A stretch of DNA of 64,000 nucleotides from Methylomonas sp. (GTDB taxonomy: Bacteria > Pseudomonadota > Gammaproteobacteria > Methylococcales > Methylomonadaceae): assembly GCA_002928965.1 (NCBI GenBank), contig PERU01000002.1, positions 124,001 to 188,000 of the forward strand. Reading direction: 5' to 3'. How positions within the stretch are numbered: the stretch's first letter is position 1; each line of letters opens with the position of its first letter. The position numbers and the translations under genes are program-made. The notes beneath the pieces were generated by a model that was not told the origin of the DNA, made no database searches, and saw only the letters and a program-made list of their open reading frames with translations. This document shows positions 51,162 through 59,275 of the stretch, in pieces.

Positions 51162-51758
51162 ATGAATCTGAAATATCAATTCGATTATTTGTCGGCTCAG
51201 GATTATCTGGAAGGAGAACTGCATAGTGCGATCAAGCATGAATACATCGATGGTCAGGCTTATGCGATGGCGGGGGCTAGTAGCAGTCATAACCGGATTG
51301 TTGCCAATCTAAACCGGGAGTTTGGCAATTACTTAAGAAATACACCCTGCGAACCCTTTGCATCGGACATGAAAGTACAGGTGGATGACAATTTTTTTTA
51401 TCCCGATGTTTTGGTGGCCTGTCATCATCAAGGTAACGACTATGGGGTGACTGATTCACCGTTGATTATCGTGGAAGTGTTGTCCAAACCAACCCGTAAA
51501 ATTGACCATACGTTTAAGCGACTTGCCTACCAACGTTTAGCCAGTTTGCAGGAATATGTGATTATCGAACAGGATATTGCGGATATTGAAGTGTGTCGGC
51601 GGAATAACCATTGGCAGTCTGAGCACTATTTTCTAGGGGATGATGTGTGGTTTGAATCGATCGATGTTCGTTTGCCGGTAAGCACAATTTACGAGCGGGT
51701 TGAAAATGAAGATGTGCTAGTCTATTTGAGACTGCAGCAAGAAACAAACACAGCCTGA
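51162..51758 (+). CDS. Uma2-family (DUF820) putative nuclease, copy 1
   Basis: A 198-residue PD-(D/E)XK-fold protein of the Uma2/DUF820 family. Conserved parts seen: YLSAQDYLEGELHSAIKHEY, IDGQAYAMAGASSSHNRI, then FYPDVLVAC and LIIVEVLSKPTRKIDH, giving the D...E.K-like catalytic set (Asp in PDV, Glu in VEV, Lys in KPT). Uma2 proteins are widespread and their role is not settled; endonuclease is the family prediction. It lies between the acyl carrier protein and hydrolase 2 and is clearly paralogous to 52586-53194. Confidence 0.88.
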   Translation: MNLKYQFDYLSAQDYLEGELHSAIKHEYIDGQAYAMAGASSSHNRIVANLNREFGNYLRNTPCEPFASDMKVQVDDNFFYPDVLVACHHQGNDYGVTDSPLIIVEVLSKPTRKIDHTFKRLAYQRLASLQEYVIIEQDIADIEVCRRNNHWQSEHYFLGDDVWFESIDVRLPVSTIYERVENEDVLVYLRLQQETNTA

Positions 51759-51776
51759 CTTAGAGATTCTAAATTC

Positions 51777-52595
51777 ATGATTCCTTTTTTTCTCGAAAGT
51801 TGCGCAGGACCTTTGTTTGCTGTTTATTGGCCACCGGCGAATCAATCCATAAAGCATGCGGTTCTGCATGTTCCTGCATTTGCTGAAGAAATGAACAAGT
51901 CCAGGCGCATGGTGGCCTTGCAGGCTAGGGCGATGGCCGACCAAGGTTGCGCGGTATTGGTGCTGGATTTGTTCGGTACTGGAGACAGTAGCGGTGATTT
52001 TGGTGAGGCAAATTGGGCAATTTGGTTGCAAAATATCGCTGATGCCGTTGCTTGGCTTAAGCAGCAAGGCGCCCGGACGGCTACACTGTGGGGTTTACGG
52101 CTAGGTGCTTTGTTGGCGATGGATTTTGTCAACCGGCATGAGCATTCGATTGATCGGCTCATGCTCTGGCAGCCGGTTTTGAACGGTGATACGTCTGTGA
52201 CACAATTTCTGCGTTTACGGGTTGCGGCAGCCATGATGAACAATAACATGCCGAAAGAAACGACCTCCGATCTTAAGCGGCAATTGTTGGATGGGATAGG
52301 AGTTGAGGTTGCTGGTTATCGGTTGCATCCCGAGTTGATTAAGCCTTTAATTGCATTGCGTGCCGATCGCTTGTCTTTGTGTACTGTTAAAGAGATAGCC
52401 TTGTTCGAGGTGCTTGCCAATGCAGACACACCGGTATCGATGCCTGTTACACAATTTTTCAGCGCATTGCAGGAAACCCCTGTAAAGGTGTCGTTGACCA
52501 AGAGTGTTGGCGATTCTTTTTGGGCGAACCAGGAAATAACCGAAGCACAGGATTTAATTGAACTGAGTTGTGAATGGGTTAAGCAATGGCAGTGA
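51777..52595 (+). CDS. Hydrolase 2, exosortase A-associated (alpha/beta fold)
   Basis: An alpha/beta-hydrolase-fold protein of XrtA loci (TIGR03101 from memory), 272 residues: VLHVPAFAEEMNKSRRMVAL, LVLDLFGTGDSSGDFG and the nucleophile-elbow position TLWGLRLGALLAM. The elbow reads G-L-R-L-G, so the usual Ser is an Arg, and I see no clear catalytic His at the end (VGDSFWANQEI). It may therefore be non-hydrolytic and instead bind or shape an acyl intermediate. It overlaps the second Uma2 gene by 10 bp. Confidence 0.87.
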   Translation: MIPFFLESCAGPLFAVYWPPANQSIKHAVLHVPAFAEEMNKSRRMVALQARAMADQGCAVLVLDLFGTGDSSGDFGEANWAIWLQNIADAVAWLKQQGARTATLWGLRLGALLAMDFVNRHEHSIDRLMLWQPVLNGDTSVTQFLRLRVAAAMMNNNMPKETTSDLKRQLLDGIGVEVAGYRLHPELIKPLIALRADRLSLCTVKEIALFEVLANADTPVSMPVTQFFSALQETPVKVSLTKSVGDSFWANQEITEAQDLIELSCEWVKQWQ

Positions 52596-53194
52596 ATGTT
52601 GCAATAAAACACGACATTAGCGAGGAAGACTATCTGCGAGGGGAGTTGCATTCCGATGTGAAGCATGAACTGATCGACGGCGAAGTTTATGCAATGGCGG
52701 GTGTCAGTAAGAATCATGAGCGTATCGCTGGCAACTTTTTTGTCAGACTGCATACACATTTACAAAACTCGCCCTGCGAACCTTTCTCCACAGATATGAA
52801 AGTCAAAGTTGGGCGCAACTTTTTCTATCCCGATGCGATGGTGGTTTGTAACGATCAAACCGATAACGAGTACTACACTGAGTCACCTTCGATTTTAGTC
52901 GAAGTGCTGTCAAAATCGACCCGACGTACTGACGAGACTATCAAACGCATGGCTTACCAGTCCATTCCGACCTTGCAGGAGTTTATCTTGATAGAGCAGG
53001 ACTTCGTTGATGTTGAGGTATGCCGTAGAATCGAGGGTTGGCTTTCTAAGCATTACTTTCTCGGTGATCAATTCTCCCTTGAATCCATTGGCATAAACCT
53101 ATCAGTGGAAGAGATTTATTATCGCGTCAAAAACGATGATGTGATGGCTTATCTGCACGAACAACAGGCTAGCGTTAACGCCGAACAACCCTAA
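52586..53194 (+). CDS. Uma2-family (DUF820) putative nuclease, copy 2
   Basis: A 202-residue paralogue of the 51162 protein with the same blocks: EEDYLRGELHSDVKHELIDG, YAMAGVSKNHERIAGN, FYPDAMVVC, ILVEVLSKSTRRTDE and LQEFILIEQDFVDVEVCRR. Catalytic Asp, Glu and Lys are retained. It is wedged between hydrolases 2 and 1, overlapping the first by 10 bp and the second by one base (TAATG), so it is co-translated with them. Tandem duplication with later divergence is the simplest origin. Confidence 0.88.
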   Translation: MAVNVAIKHDISEEDYLRGELHSDVKHELIDGEVYAMAGVSKNHERIAGNFFVRLHTHLQNSPCEPFSTDMKVKVGRNFFYPDAMVVCNDQTDNEYYTESPSILVEVLSKSTRRTDETIKRMAYQSIPTLQEFILIEQDFVDVEVCRRIEGWLSKHYFLGDQFSLESIGINLSVEEIYYRVKNDDVMAYLHEQQASVNAEQP

Positions 53195-54069
53195 TGCAAC
53201 ATCAACAAAGCACACTCGAAACCCCAGTTGTTTTTGATTGTCAGGATAATCAACTGCTTGGCATCATTCATCGAACCGATTCTGAGGCGAGCCTCGGTGT
53301 GTTATTGGTGGTTGGTGGCCCGCAATACCGGGCAGGCAGTCATCGGCAATTCGTATTACTGGCTCGGTATTTGGCGGGGCGTGGAATTCCAGCAATGCGC
53401 TTTGATGTTCGAGGTATGGGTGACTCCAATGGGGATGGAAAGCATTTTGATGAACTGGATGCTGATATACAAAGTGCTGTCGACTGTTTTATAACATCGG
53501 CTAATCTGAAGCGTGTGATTATTTGGGGGTTATGTGATGCGGCCTCGGCTGCCTTGTTTTATGCCTATCAAGATCACCGGGTCGCGGGTTTGGTGTTGCT
53601 AAACCCTTGGGTGTTTACCGAGCAAGGATCGGCCGAAACCTATCTTAAACATTACTACATTAAACGTATCGCAAGTCCGGATTTCTGGAGAAAGGTATTT
53701 TCTTTTAAATTCGATGTTGTGACTTCGTTTAATTCTTTATTCGTTATGTTGAAGAAATCCCGTTCGATTGCAGCGCCTCCAGGCGTTGTGGAGGGTGCGT
53801 CAATAGTTGATAAGGACTTGCCATTACCCGTCAAAATGCGGGAATGCTTTAAGCAATTTGGTAAACCGGTGTTGCTTATTTTAAGCGGAAGAGATTTGAC
53901 GGCTGATGAGTTCAAGCATGCCGTTGCTAATGATCCAGATTGGCAAAAATTACTGAGTAATCCGCTGGTAACAAAGCATGATTTTTTAGAAGCGGATCAT
54001 ACCTTTTCATCAGCGGTCTGGCGTGATCAAGTTGCCGAGTGGACCGCAAGTTGGGTTACTACATTATGA
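53194..54069 (+). CDS. Hydrolase 1, exosortase A-associated (alpha/beta fold, Cys nucleophile)
   Basis: A 291-residue alpha/beta hydrolase of XrtA loci (TIGR03100 from memory). LLVVGGPQYRAGSHRQFVLL, AMRFDVRGMGDSNGDGK and the elbow VIIWGLCDAASAALFYA, which reads G-L-C-D-A: Cys replaces the usual Ser nucleophile, a thioesterase/dienelactone-hydrolase-like choice. The Asp region LILSGRDLTADEF and a terminal His, EADHTFSSA, complete a Cys-His-Asp triad. Probably acts on an acyl-carrier or acyl-CoA intermediate. TAATG joins it to the second Uma2 gene; ATGA joins it to the glycosyltransferase. Confidence 0.88.
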   Translation: MQHQQSTLETPVVFDCQDNQLLGIIHRTDSEASLGVLLVVGGPQYRAGSHRQFVLLARYLAGRGIPAMRFDVRGMGDSNGDGKHFDELDADIQSAVDCFITSANLKRVIIWGLCDAASAALFYAYQDHRVAGLVLLNPWVFTEQGSAETYLKHYYIKRIASPDFWRKVFSFKFDVVTSFNSLFVMLKKSRSIAAPPGVVEGASIVDKDLPLPVKMRECFKQFGKPVLLILSGRDLTADEFKHAVANDPDWQKLLSNPLVTKHDFLEADHTFSSAVWRDQVAEWTASWVTTL

Positions 54070-55328
54070 AAAATATTTTGATGATCGCCTATCATTTTCC
54101 GCCGGTGCGCGTCAGTAGCGGTATTCAACGCACACTCAAATTTGCTACCTATTTGCTCGATCATGGCTGGTGTGCCCAGGTGTTAACGGTTAGCCCCAAT
54201 GCTTACGAGAAAATCAGTCCTGACCAGATGGGCGAAATTCCACAGCAAATATACGTTAAGCGCGCCTTTACATTGGATACCGCTAGGCATTTGTCATTTA
54301 AAGGCCGCTACTTGGGCTGGATGGCACTGCCTGACAGGTGGGTAAGTTGGTGTATAGGTGGTTTTTTGGCTGGTTTGGTAATGATTCGAAGTTATAAACC
54401 AAAAGTGATTTGGTCGACTTATCCCATTGCGTCAGCACATCTATTGGGGCTTATGTTGCATCGTATTAGTGGTATTCCTTGGGTAGCCGATTTTCGGGAT
54501 TCCATGACGGAAGATGAATATCCGGTCAATCCGACGCAGCGCAGGATTTACCGATGGATAGAGAAGCAGGCAGTAACACATTGTTTTCGAGCCGTGTTTA
54601 CCACCCCCGGTGCGATTCGTATGTATGCGCAACGCTATCCAGATATTCCATCTGAGCGTTGGGCTTTGATCCCCAATGGATTTGATGAAGAGAATTTTGT
54701 CAATGCGGAACGTTCTCAAGCTTTTTCAGTGGCTCTGAAAAACAAACCTCAAAAAATTGTATTACTACATAGCGGTGTTTTGTACCCATCAGAGCGCGAT
54801 CCAACGCAATTCTTCATGGCGCTGGCAGAACTGCTGCAAGAAAAAGTAATTGATTCGCAAGGTTTTAAAGTAATTTTGCGGGCGACTGGTCATGACGAGT
54901 TGCATCGTCAAGCGATTGATGAGTTCGGTCTGGGTGAAATTGTATTTTTAGAGCCCAGTGTCGACTATGAGTCTGCCTTGGCAGAAATGCTGGTTGTCGA
55001 TGGTTTGTTGGTTTTCCAGGCGACCAATTGTAATCACCAAATTCCTGCCAAGATTTACGAATATTTACGTGCCAAAAGGCCTATTCTGGCATTGACTGAT
55101 CTTCAAGGGGATACAGCCGTTATTTTGAAAGATGCTGGAATTTCTTCTATAGCGTCATTGGATGATAAAAACGCAATCAGTTTGCTAATTGCAGATTTTG
55201 TTAAAAGAGAAAATAAATCAATTGGCGCTATCGCCGACGAAGAGGTTGTCGCCGTGCATTCTAGACAATTTCAAGCTCAGCTGTTGGCCGAACTGTTGGC
55301 GGATATGACTTTAAACAAAACATTTTAG
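54066..55328 (+). CDS. Glycosyltransferase (GT4-like)
   Basis: A 420-residue GT-B glycosyltransferase: MIAYHFPPVRVSSGIQRTLK at the start, WVADFRDSMTEDEYPVNPTQ, VLLHSGVLYPSERDP and FQATNCNHQIPAKIYEYLRA for the donor site. The frame opens at GTG 54039, but ATG 54066 overlaps the hydrolase stop as ATGA and begins at the conserved start, so I use it. Sugar unknown. It ends 32 bp from the convergent phosphatase gene. Confidence 0.88.
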   Translation: MKNILMIAYHFPPVRVSSGIQRTLKFATYLLDHGWCAQVLTVSPNAYEKISPDQMGEIPQQIYVKRAFTLDTARHLSFKGRYLGWMALPDRWVSWCIGGFLAGLVMIRSYKPKVIWSTYPIASAHLLGLMLHRISGIPWVADFRDSMTEDEYPVNPTQRRIYRWIEKQAVTHCFRAVFTTPGAIRMYAQRYPDIPSERWALIPNGFDEENFVNAERSQAFSVALKNKPQKIVLLHSGVLYPSERDPTQFFMALAELLQEKVIDSQGFKVILRATGHDELHRQAIDEFGLGEIVFLEPSVDYESALAEMLVVDGLLVFQATNCNHQIPAKIYEYLRAKRPILALTDLQGDTAVILKDAGISSIASLDDKNAISLLIADFVKRENKSIGAIADEEVVAVHSRQFQAQLLAELLADMTLNKTF

Positions 55329-55360
55329 ATAGCAGATGTCGTTATGCCAAATAATGGTTA

Positions 55361-55948
55361 TCAATCTATTTTTGTTTTTGATGCATAGTAAGATTTAGCG
55401 AGGTTGGTAACTGAATTTTCAATAACACTGTAGCAATTTAAAAAGTAGGCGTCATTTAATGTCATTGGGTCGTGAATATGTGGTCTGGAGGGCTTCGACC
55501 ATAAACCTAGCAGCGAAATTTGAGCATTCGAGTCGCCTATGCGTGATCTTAGCTGTTTGATCTGGCGAACTTCCATAACTAATAATAAATCAGAGTCACG
55601 TAAGTGAAAATCGGAGAAGTTAGTAGTAATATGATTTGTAAGATCTCGTAGATTGATTCTCGCAGCATTTATCGCGTCGTTGTAGGCAGGTAAGCCGCTG
55701 GTTGTTGATAAGCCAACTGAAACTGCTGGCAAGCCTTTTTCATGAGCAATCAACTCGGCATACGGACTTCTACAAATATTTCCTAAGCAAACAAATACAA
55801 AGCGCTCTACTTTTTGCATATCGATCTTTTGTAAATCGTCAAGTCCGCCGTAGAATTGATATGCTTGTGCAAGCAGTAATCTGATTAAGCCACGGTAGGT
55901 GCCATATTTTGAATTTATGTGATTTAATATAGAGCTTAATGATTTCAT
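55361..55948 (-). CDS. Low-molecular-weight protein-tyrosine phosphatase (Wzb-like)
   Basis: An LMW-PTP of 195 residues with about 45 extra residues at the N-terminus before FVFVCLGNICRSPYAELIAH, the CX5R P-loop with Cys and Arg. The general-acid Asp is in HIHDPMTLND. Wzb-type members dephosphorylate BY-kinases in EPS assembly; the likely partner is the autokinase at 3452, some 51 kb away. Its other neighbours are glycan genes. Confidence 0.87.
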   Translation of the reverse strand: MKSLSSILNHINSKYGTYRGLIRLLLAQAYQFYGGLDDLQKIDMQKVERFVFVCLGNICRSPYAELIAHEKGLPAVSVGLSTTSGLPAYNDAINAARINLRDLTNHITTNFSDFHLRDSDLLLVMEVRQIKQLRSRIGDSNAQISLLGLWSKPSRPHIHDPMTLNDAYFLNCYSVIENSVTNLAKSYYASKTKID

Positions 55949-55964
55949 TGAAAATTTGATATTA

Positions 55965-57167
55965 TTATCGAATAAACTTTCTTGCGGCCAGATATAAATC
56001 CATTAGAAATGGTTTTGGATCTGTTGGCGCAAAGACGTAATAACTATTTTTTATTGAAAAAAAATCAGATATGAATTTAGCAAGCTCGAAAAAAGGATTG
56101 AATTTAATTGATTTATTCTGTATTTTTTCGGCTGAAAAAAGTATTCTCCCTAATCGTTTGATTTCTGGAAAAATAAAACGGCATTTTATCCCGGCTGAAT
56201 AAGAGGATGCTGGCATAGTTTTATTTTCTGCGATTAACATGTAATAAGCTAAAGCGAAGTGAGCTCTTGCGTGGTGAGCAAGTGGTAAGCTACCCCAAAA
56301 GCGACCATTGATCTCCATTAATACTGCCTTTTTCTTTTCAGAATCGTAGCGATATTCAACCATTGCTGGACCGCTCCAGTTAATTTCTTTAAGTAAAGCA
56401 ACAGATTTTTCCATTAAGGCTTCGTGAGTCCCTAGTGGTAGTGATTCACATACCGTAGAGAATCCCCCCTCTGGCGGCCATTCAGCTAAACGCTGATGCT
56501 GGAATTTTAAATGCACCTCACCTTCATGCATCAATATCATCTGACCAAGTCCTATCCCGCTGCAATATTCCTGAATAAGAGGAAATTCACTGATTTCATC
56601 AAAGTATTTTAGATAATTAACTAATTCGGTTTCGGTGTGTATGTATTTATACTTATCTAAAATTAAATTTCTTTTTGCTAACTCAATCATCACTCGATGA
56701 GGATTATCCCATTTTAGTACTAGGGGATAATTTAATTGGTTCAATATTTCATCTAGCTGATCTATGTTAGAAATATTCCAAGTTTTTGGAATATTAATGC
56801 CAATTTTCGCGGCGATAGAAAGAGTGTGTCTCTTGTCCAGAACTGCTTTTAACTGTTCAGTACCGGGAATGATTGGCTTAGGACGTAAAAAAGGGCGGTT
56901 ACGATCAAGAAGCATAATATCCGATTCGCTTACCGTCATAATCCAATCGCAATCATAATCAGTTGAAAGCTGATTGATTTGTTCGATCAACTCGCTATCA
57001 ACTTTACACCGAAAGTGACCGCTAGCTAGATATTTTGAATAAAGTCCTATGCTGTTTTTACTCCACCCTATACCGTGAACAGCTATTCCGAATCTACCAA
57101 GTTCGCGAATTATTGTTAAGCCTATTGGTGAATCTACACCCAGTAATATTACACTTCTGTTTCTCAT
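55965..57167 (-). CDS. ATP-grasp ligase
   Basis: A 400-residue ATP-grasp enzyme of the carboxylate-amine ligase type: ILLGVDSPIGLTIIRELGR at the start, YPLVLKWDNPHRVM for ATP binding, and VLMEINGRFWGSLPLAHHA with the Glu, Asn and Arg metal/phosphate residues. It joins a carboxylate to an amine at ATP cost, so it may attach an amino acid to a sugar acid or an amine to a carboxylate. AT-rich. Substrates unknown. Confidence 0.85.
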   Translation of the reverse strand: MRNRSVILLGVDSPIGLTIIRELGRFGIAVHGIGWSKNSIGLYSKYLASGHFRCKVDSELIEQINQLSTDYDCDWIMTVSESDIMLLDRNRPFLRPKPIIPGTEQLKAVLDKRHTLSIAAKIGINIPKTWNISNIDQLDEILNQLNYPLVLKWDNPHRVMIELAKRNLILDKYKYIHTETELVNYLKYFDEISEFPLIQEYCSGIGLGQMILMHEGEVHLKFQHQRLAEWPPEGGFSTVCESLPLGTHEALMEKSVALLKEINWSGPAMVEYRYDSEKKKAVLMEINGRFWGSLPLAHHARAHFALAYYMLIAENKTMPASSYSAGIKCRFIFPEIKRLGRILFSAEKIQNKSIKFNPFFELAKFISDFFSIKNSYYVFAPTDPKPFLMDLYLAARKFIR

Positions 57168-57219
57168 AATGAGATTTTCTCGCTATTTAAAGCTTAAACT
57201 TAACATAAAATAATCCATA

Positions 57220-58182
57220 CTATCTGTGGTTTTTAATTTTTTGTTCTAACATTCTATCAAATGTCCGAAATATGTTTGATCTAGGAATTGATTTTTGTTC
57301 TGTCATGGTTTTTGATTGAAGTTTACTCATATGACTTGATTGAAATTTATCTCTATTTTCACTCAAAAAATGGCAGAGTTTTATAAAACGATCGACTAAT
57401 AATTTATTGGGTCTGGATTTGTCGGGGGTAAGCAATTCAAAGCTATGTGATACTATAACTACTGAGTCCAATTGGTTTTCAAAAGCATGATTCAATATAA
57501 ATTCAATCTCTTTTGTAGAGCAGGCTGTTAATTGCAGAGGTCTATATTTATTGGGGCTTTTGTCTTCAAAGAAAGATACTGGATAAACGGTTACGGCTCC
57601 GAAGGTGAAGGGTTGTATTAAAGTCAAACCTGGCGCCATATCTTCGACGCCGACATCAGATGCATAATTATAGCTGCTATCTATAAAAATATTATTTTCT
57701 GCAAGAGCCTTAAGTGTATTATTATTTGCCGCGTAACTGCCTGCCCTGAAGCAACTAATCGGAGTCGATCCAGCTTGTTGTAATAATTCCTTTCCAATTG
57801 TTATTACTTTTTTTTGTTGCTCAAATGATAATAAGCTTAAACGCGGTATTTTATTGAATATGGCATTCAATATTGGTTTTTTTGCTTCATCTATCCACTC
57901 AGGGTGAGGATGTAAGCCAATTTCTTGCTTATGGGTTTGAATCATCCCGACTATATCTGATAAAGGTTGTTTGCCAAATCGTAGGCTAAATAAGGGCTCA
58001 ACAAAAAATATACCTTCAATGTCATAGTCGTCAAGAACTTTGAGTTGGAAAGGTAGTCCGTATTCTCCTTGAGGAGTTGAACCATAAATATATTTTTTAA
58101 ATGACGCTGGAAATTTATTATCAATGTCAATCCAGCCATCGCACCAAATTTCAGTGTCAATTGTTATGAAAACCTTAACCAT
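57220..58182 (-). CDS. Polysaccharide-deacetylase-like protein
   Basis: A NodB-fold protein of 320 residues: VKVFITIDTEIWCDGW (Asp-Glu pair), IFFVEPLFSLRFG, IGLHPHPEWIDEAK with the metal His residues and SCFRAGSYAANNNTLKALA with the arginine motif. The frame is open to 58218, but ATG 58182 begins MVKVFITIDTE and overlaps the acyltransferase stop by 8 bp. This is the third deacetylase-type gene of the window. Substrate unknown. Confidence 0.85.
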   Translation of the reverse strand: MVKVFITIDTEIWCDGWIDIDNKFPASFKKYIYGSTPQGEYGLPFQLKVLDDYDIEGIFFVEPLFSLRFGKQPLSDIVGMIQTHKQEIGLHPHPEWIDEAKKPILNAIFNKIPRLSLLSFEQQKKVITIGKELLQQAGSTPISCFRAGSYAANNNTLKALAENNIFIDSSYNYASDVGVEDMAPGLTLIQPFTFGAVTVYPVSFFEDKSPNKYRPLQLTACSTKEIEFILNHAFENQLDSVVIVSHSFELLTPDKSRPNKLLVDRFIKLCHFLSENRDKFQSSHMSKLQSKTMTEQKSIPRSNIFRTFDRMLEQKIKNHR

Positions 58183-59263
58183 TTCGTAAATATTTTTTAT
58201 GAATAAAATATAATGCAATTTTCTTATAAAGATGTTTCTTGTTTTCGCTGATCTTAGCTAGCAAATAAATTGATATACCGACACAGAACATTGTTTCAAG
58301 ATAAAATTGACTGCTTCTTGGGTTTCCGCTTATGGCGGCAGCAAATACAAGAATTAAAGGTTGATGGAACAAGTAAAGGGCAAATGTATGATTTGCCATT
58401 ATCCGAATGGTTGATGTAAAAAAATTAAACACAACGCCAAATCTATGGCTGATTGCCCGGAATCCTATGAAATTTATAAAAATTATTGATGAAAATATAT
58501 AGTCTGATAAAAAAAATTTTGAAAAAGTAAGCTGCTTGTACCATTCTGGACCAATTATGGATTCAGTGAAACTATTAAAATTATCGGCTATCTTGAAATA
58601 ATCAAATATAAAAAAAAGAAAAAAACTAGCTGCAAATGCTATCCAGCCACAAATTTCAGGTAACGATTTAAGGAGTTTGTTTTTGTAAATAAAAACTCCT
58701 AAACACCATATGGGGAAAAGTAATAATATTTTGGGACCTACAAAAAGCAATAAGCATGTAAGAATTAAAATTCTCTTTCTCCCTCGAGTGAAGACAAAAG
58801 CACCATAAATTACATAATACCAAACTTCATAGCAAAGGGACCAATATGGTACATTTGAAAATTCCATTATGGAAATAAACCATATTTCATTCAAAAAAAA
58901 TAGCCCTGCTAATATTCTTAAATACCAATAGTCATGAGTTGTTTTGCCAATATAAAAAGTATTATTCAAGCTTTCACCGAGAATATCCAAAAATGGCGTA
59001 ATAATTAATGCTGGTAGAGCAACAGAATATATTCTTGCAAATCGGCTGGTAGAATAAAGTAGAAGCGAGTCTTCTTTTTTGTTCGTAATATAGGAAATAA
59101 CATAGCCGGATAACACAAAAAAAACAATGACCGCAGAGTGGCCATAATTCGAAAGAGCAATAGGCTCAATAATTATATTTCGCATGTTAGAGTGGTATAT
59201 CAAAACTGCTAAACATGCTATGAACCTGATTAAATCAAAGTAGACTGATAGTTCTTTGTTCAT
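58175..59263 (-). CDS. Acyltransferase 3 family membrane protein
   Basis: A 362-residue polytopic O-acyltransferase with about ten hydrophobic helices. The catalytic-region His is in IRFIACLAVLIYHSN near the N-terminus and the Arg-containing GYVISYITNKKED follows. Such enzymes add acetyl or succinyl groups to surface polysaccharides. It is strikingly AT-rich, as are the next two genes in its direction. It begins 12 bp after the decarboxylase gene. Confidence 0.9.
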   Translation of the reverse strand: MNKELSVYFDLIRFIACLAVLIYHSNMRNIIIEPIALSNYGHSAVIVFFVLSGYVISYITNKKEDSLLLYSTSRFARIYSVALPALIITPFLDILGESLNNTFYIGKTTHDYWYLRILAGLFFLNEIWFISIMEFSNVPYWSLCYEVWYYVIYGAFVFTRGRKRILILTCLLLFVGPKILLLFPIWCLGVFIYKNKLLKSLPEICGWIAFAASFFLFFIFDYFKIADNFNSFTESIIGPEWYKQLTFSKFFLSDYIFSSIIFINFIGFRAISHRFGVVFNFFTSTIRIMANHTFALYLFHQPLILVFAAAISGNPRSSQFYLETMFCVGISIYLLAKISENKKHLYKKIALYFIHKKYLRNG

Positions 59264-59275
59264 ATGGTGTTTTTA

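Noticed and set aside
52316-52759. 147-codon minus-strand frame across the hydrolase/Uma2 junction
   Set aside because: Both plus-strand genes have clear family motifs; this frame has none.
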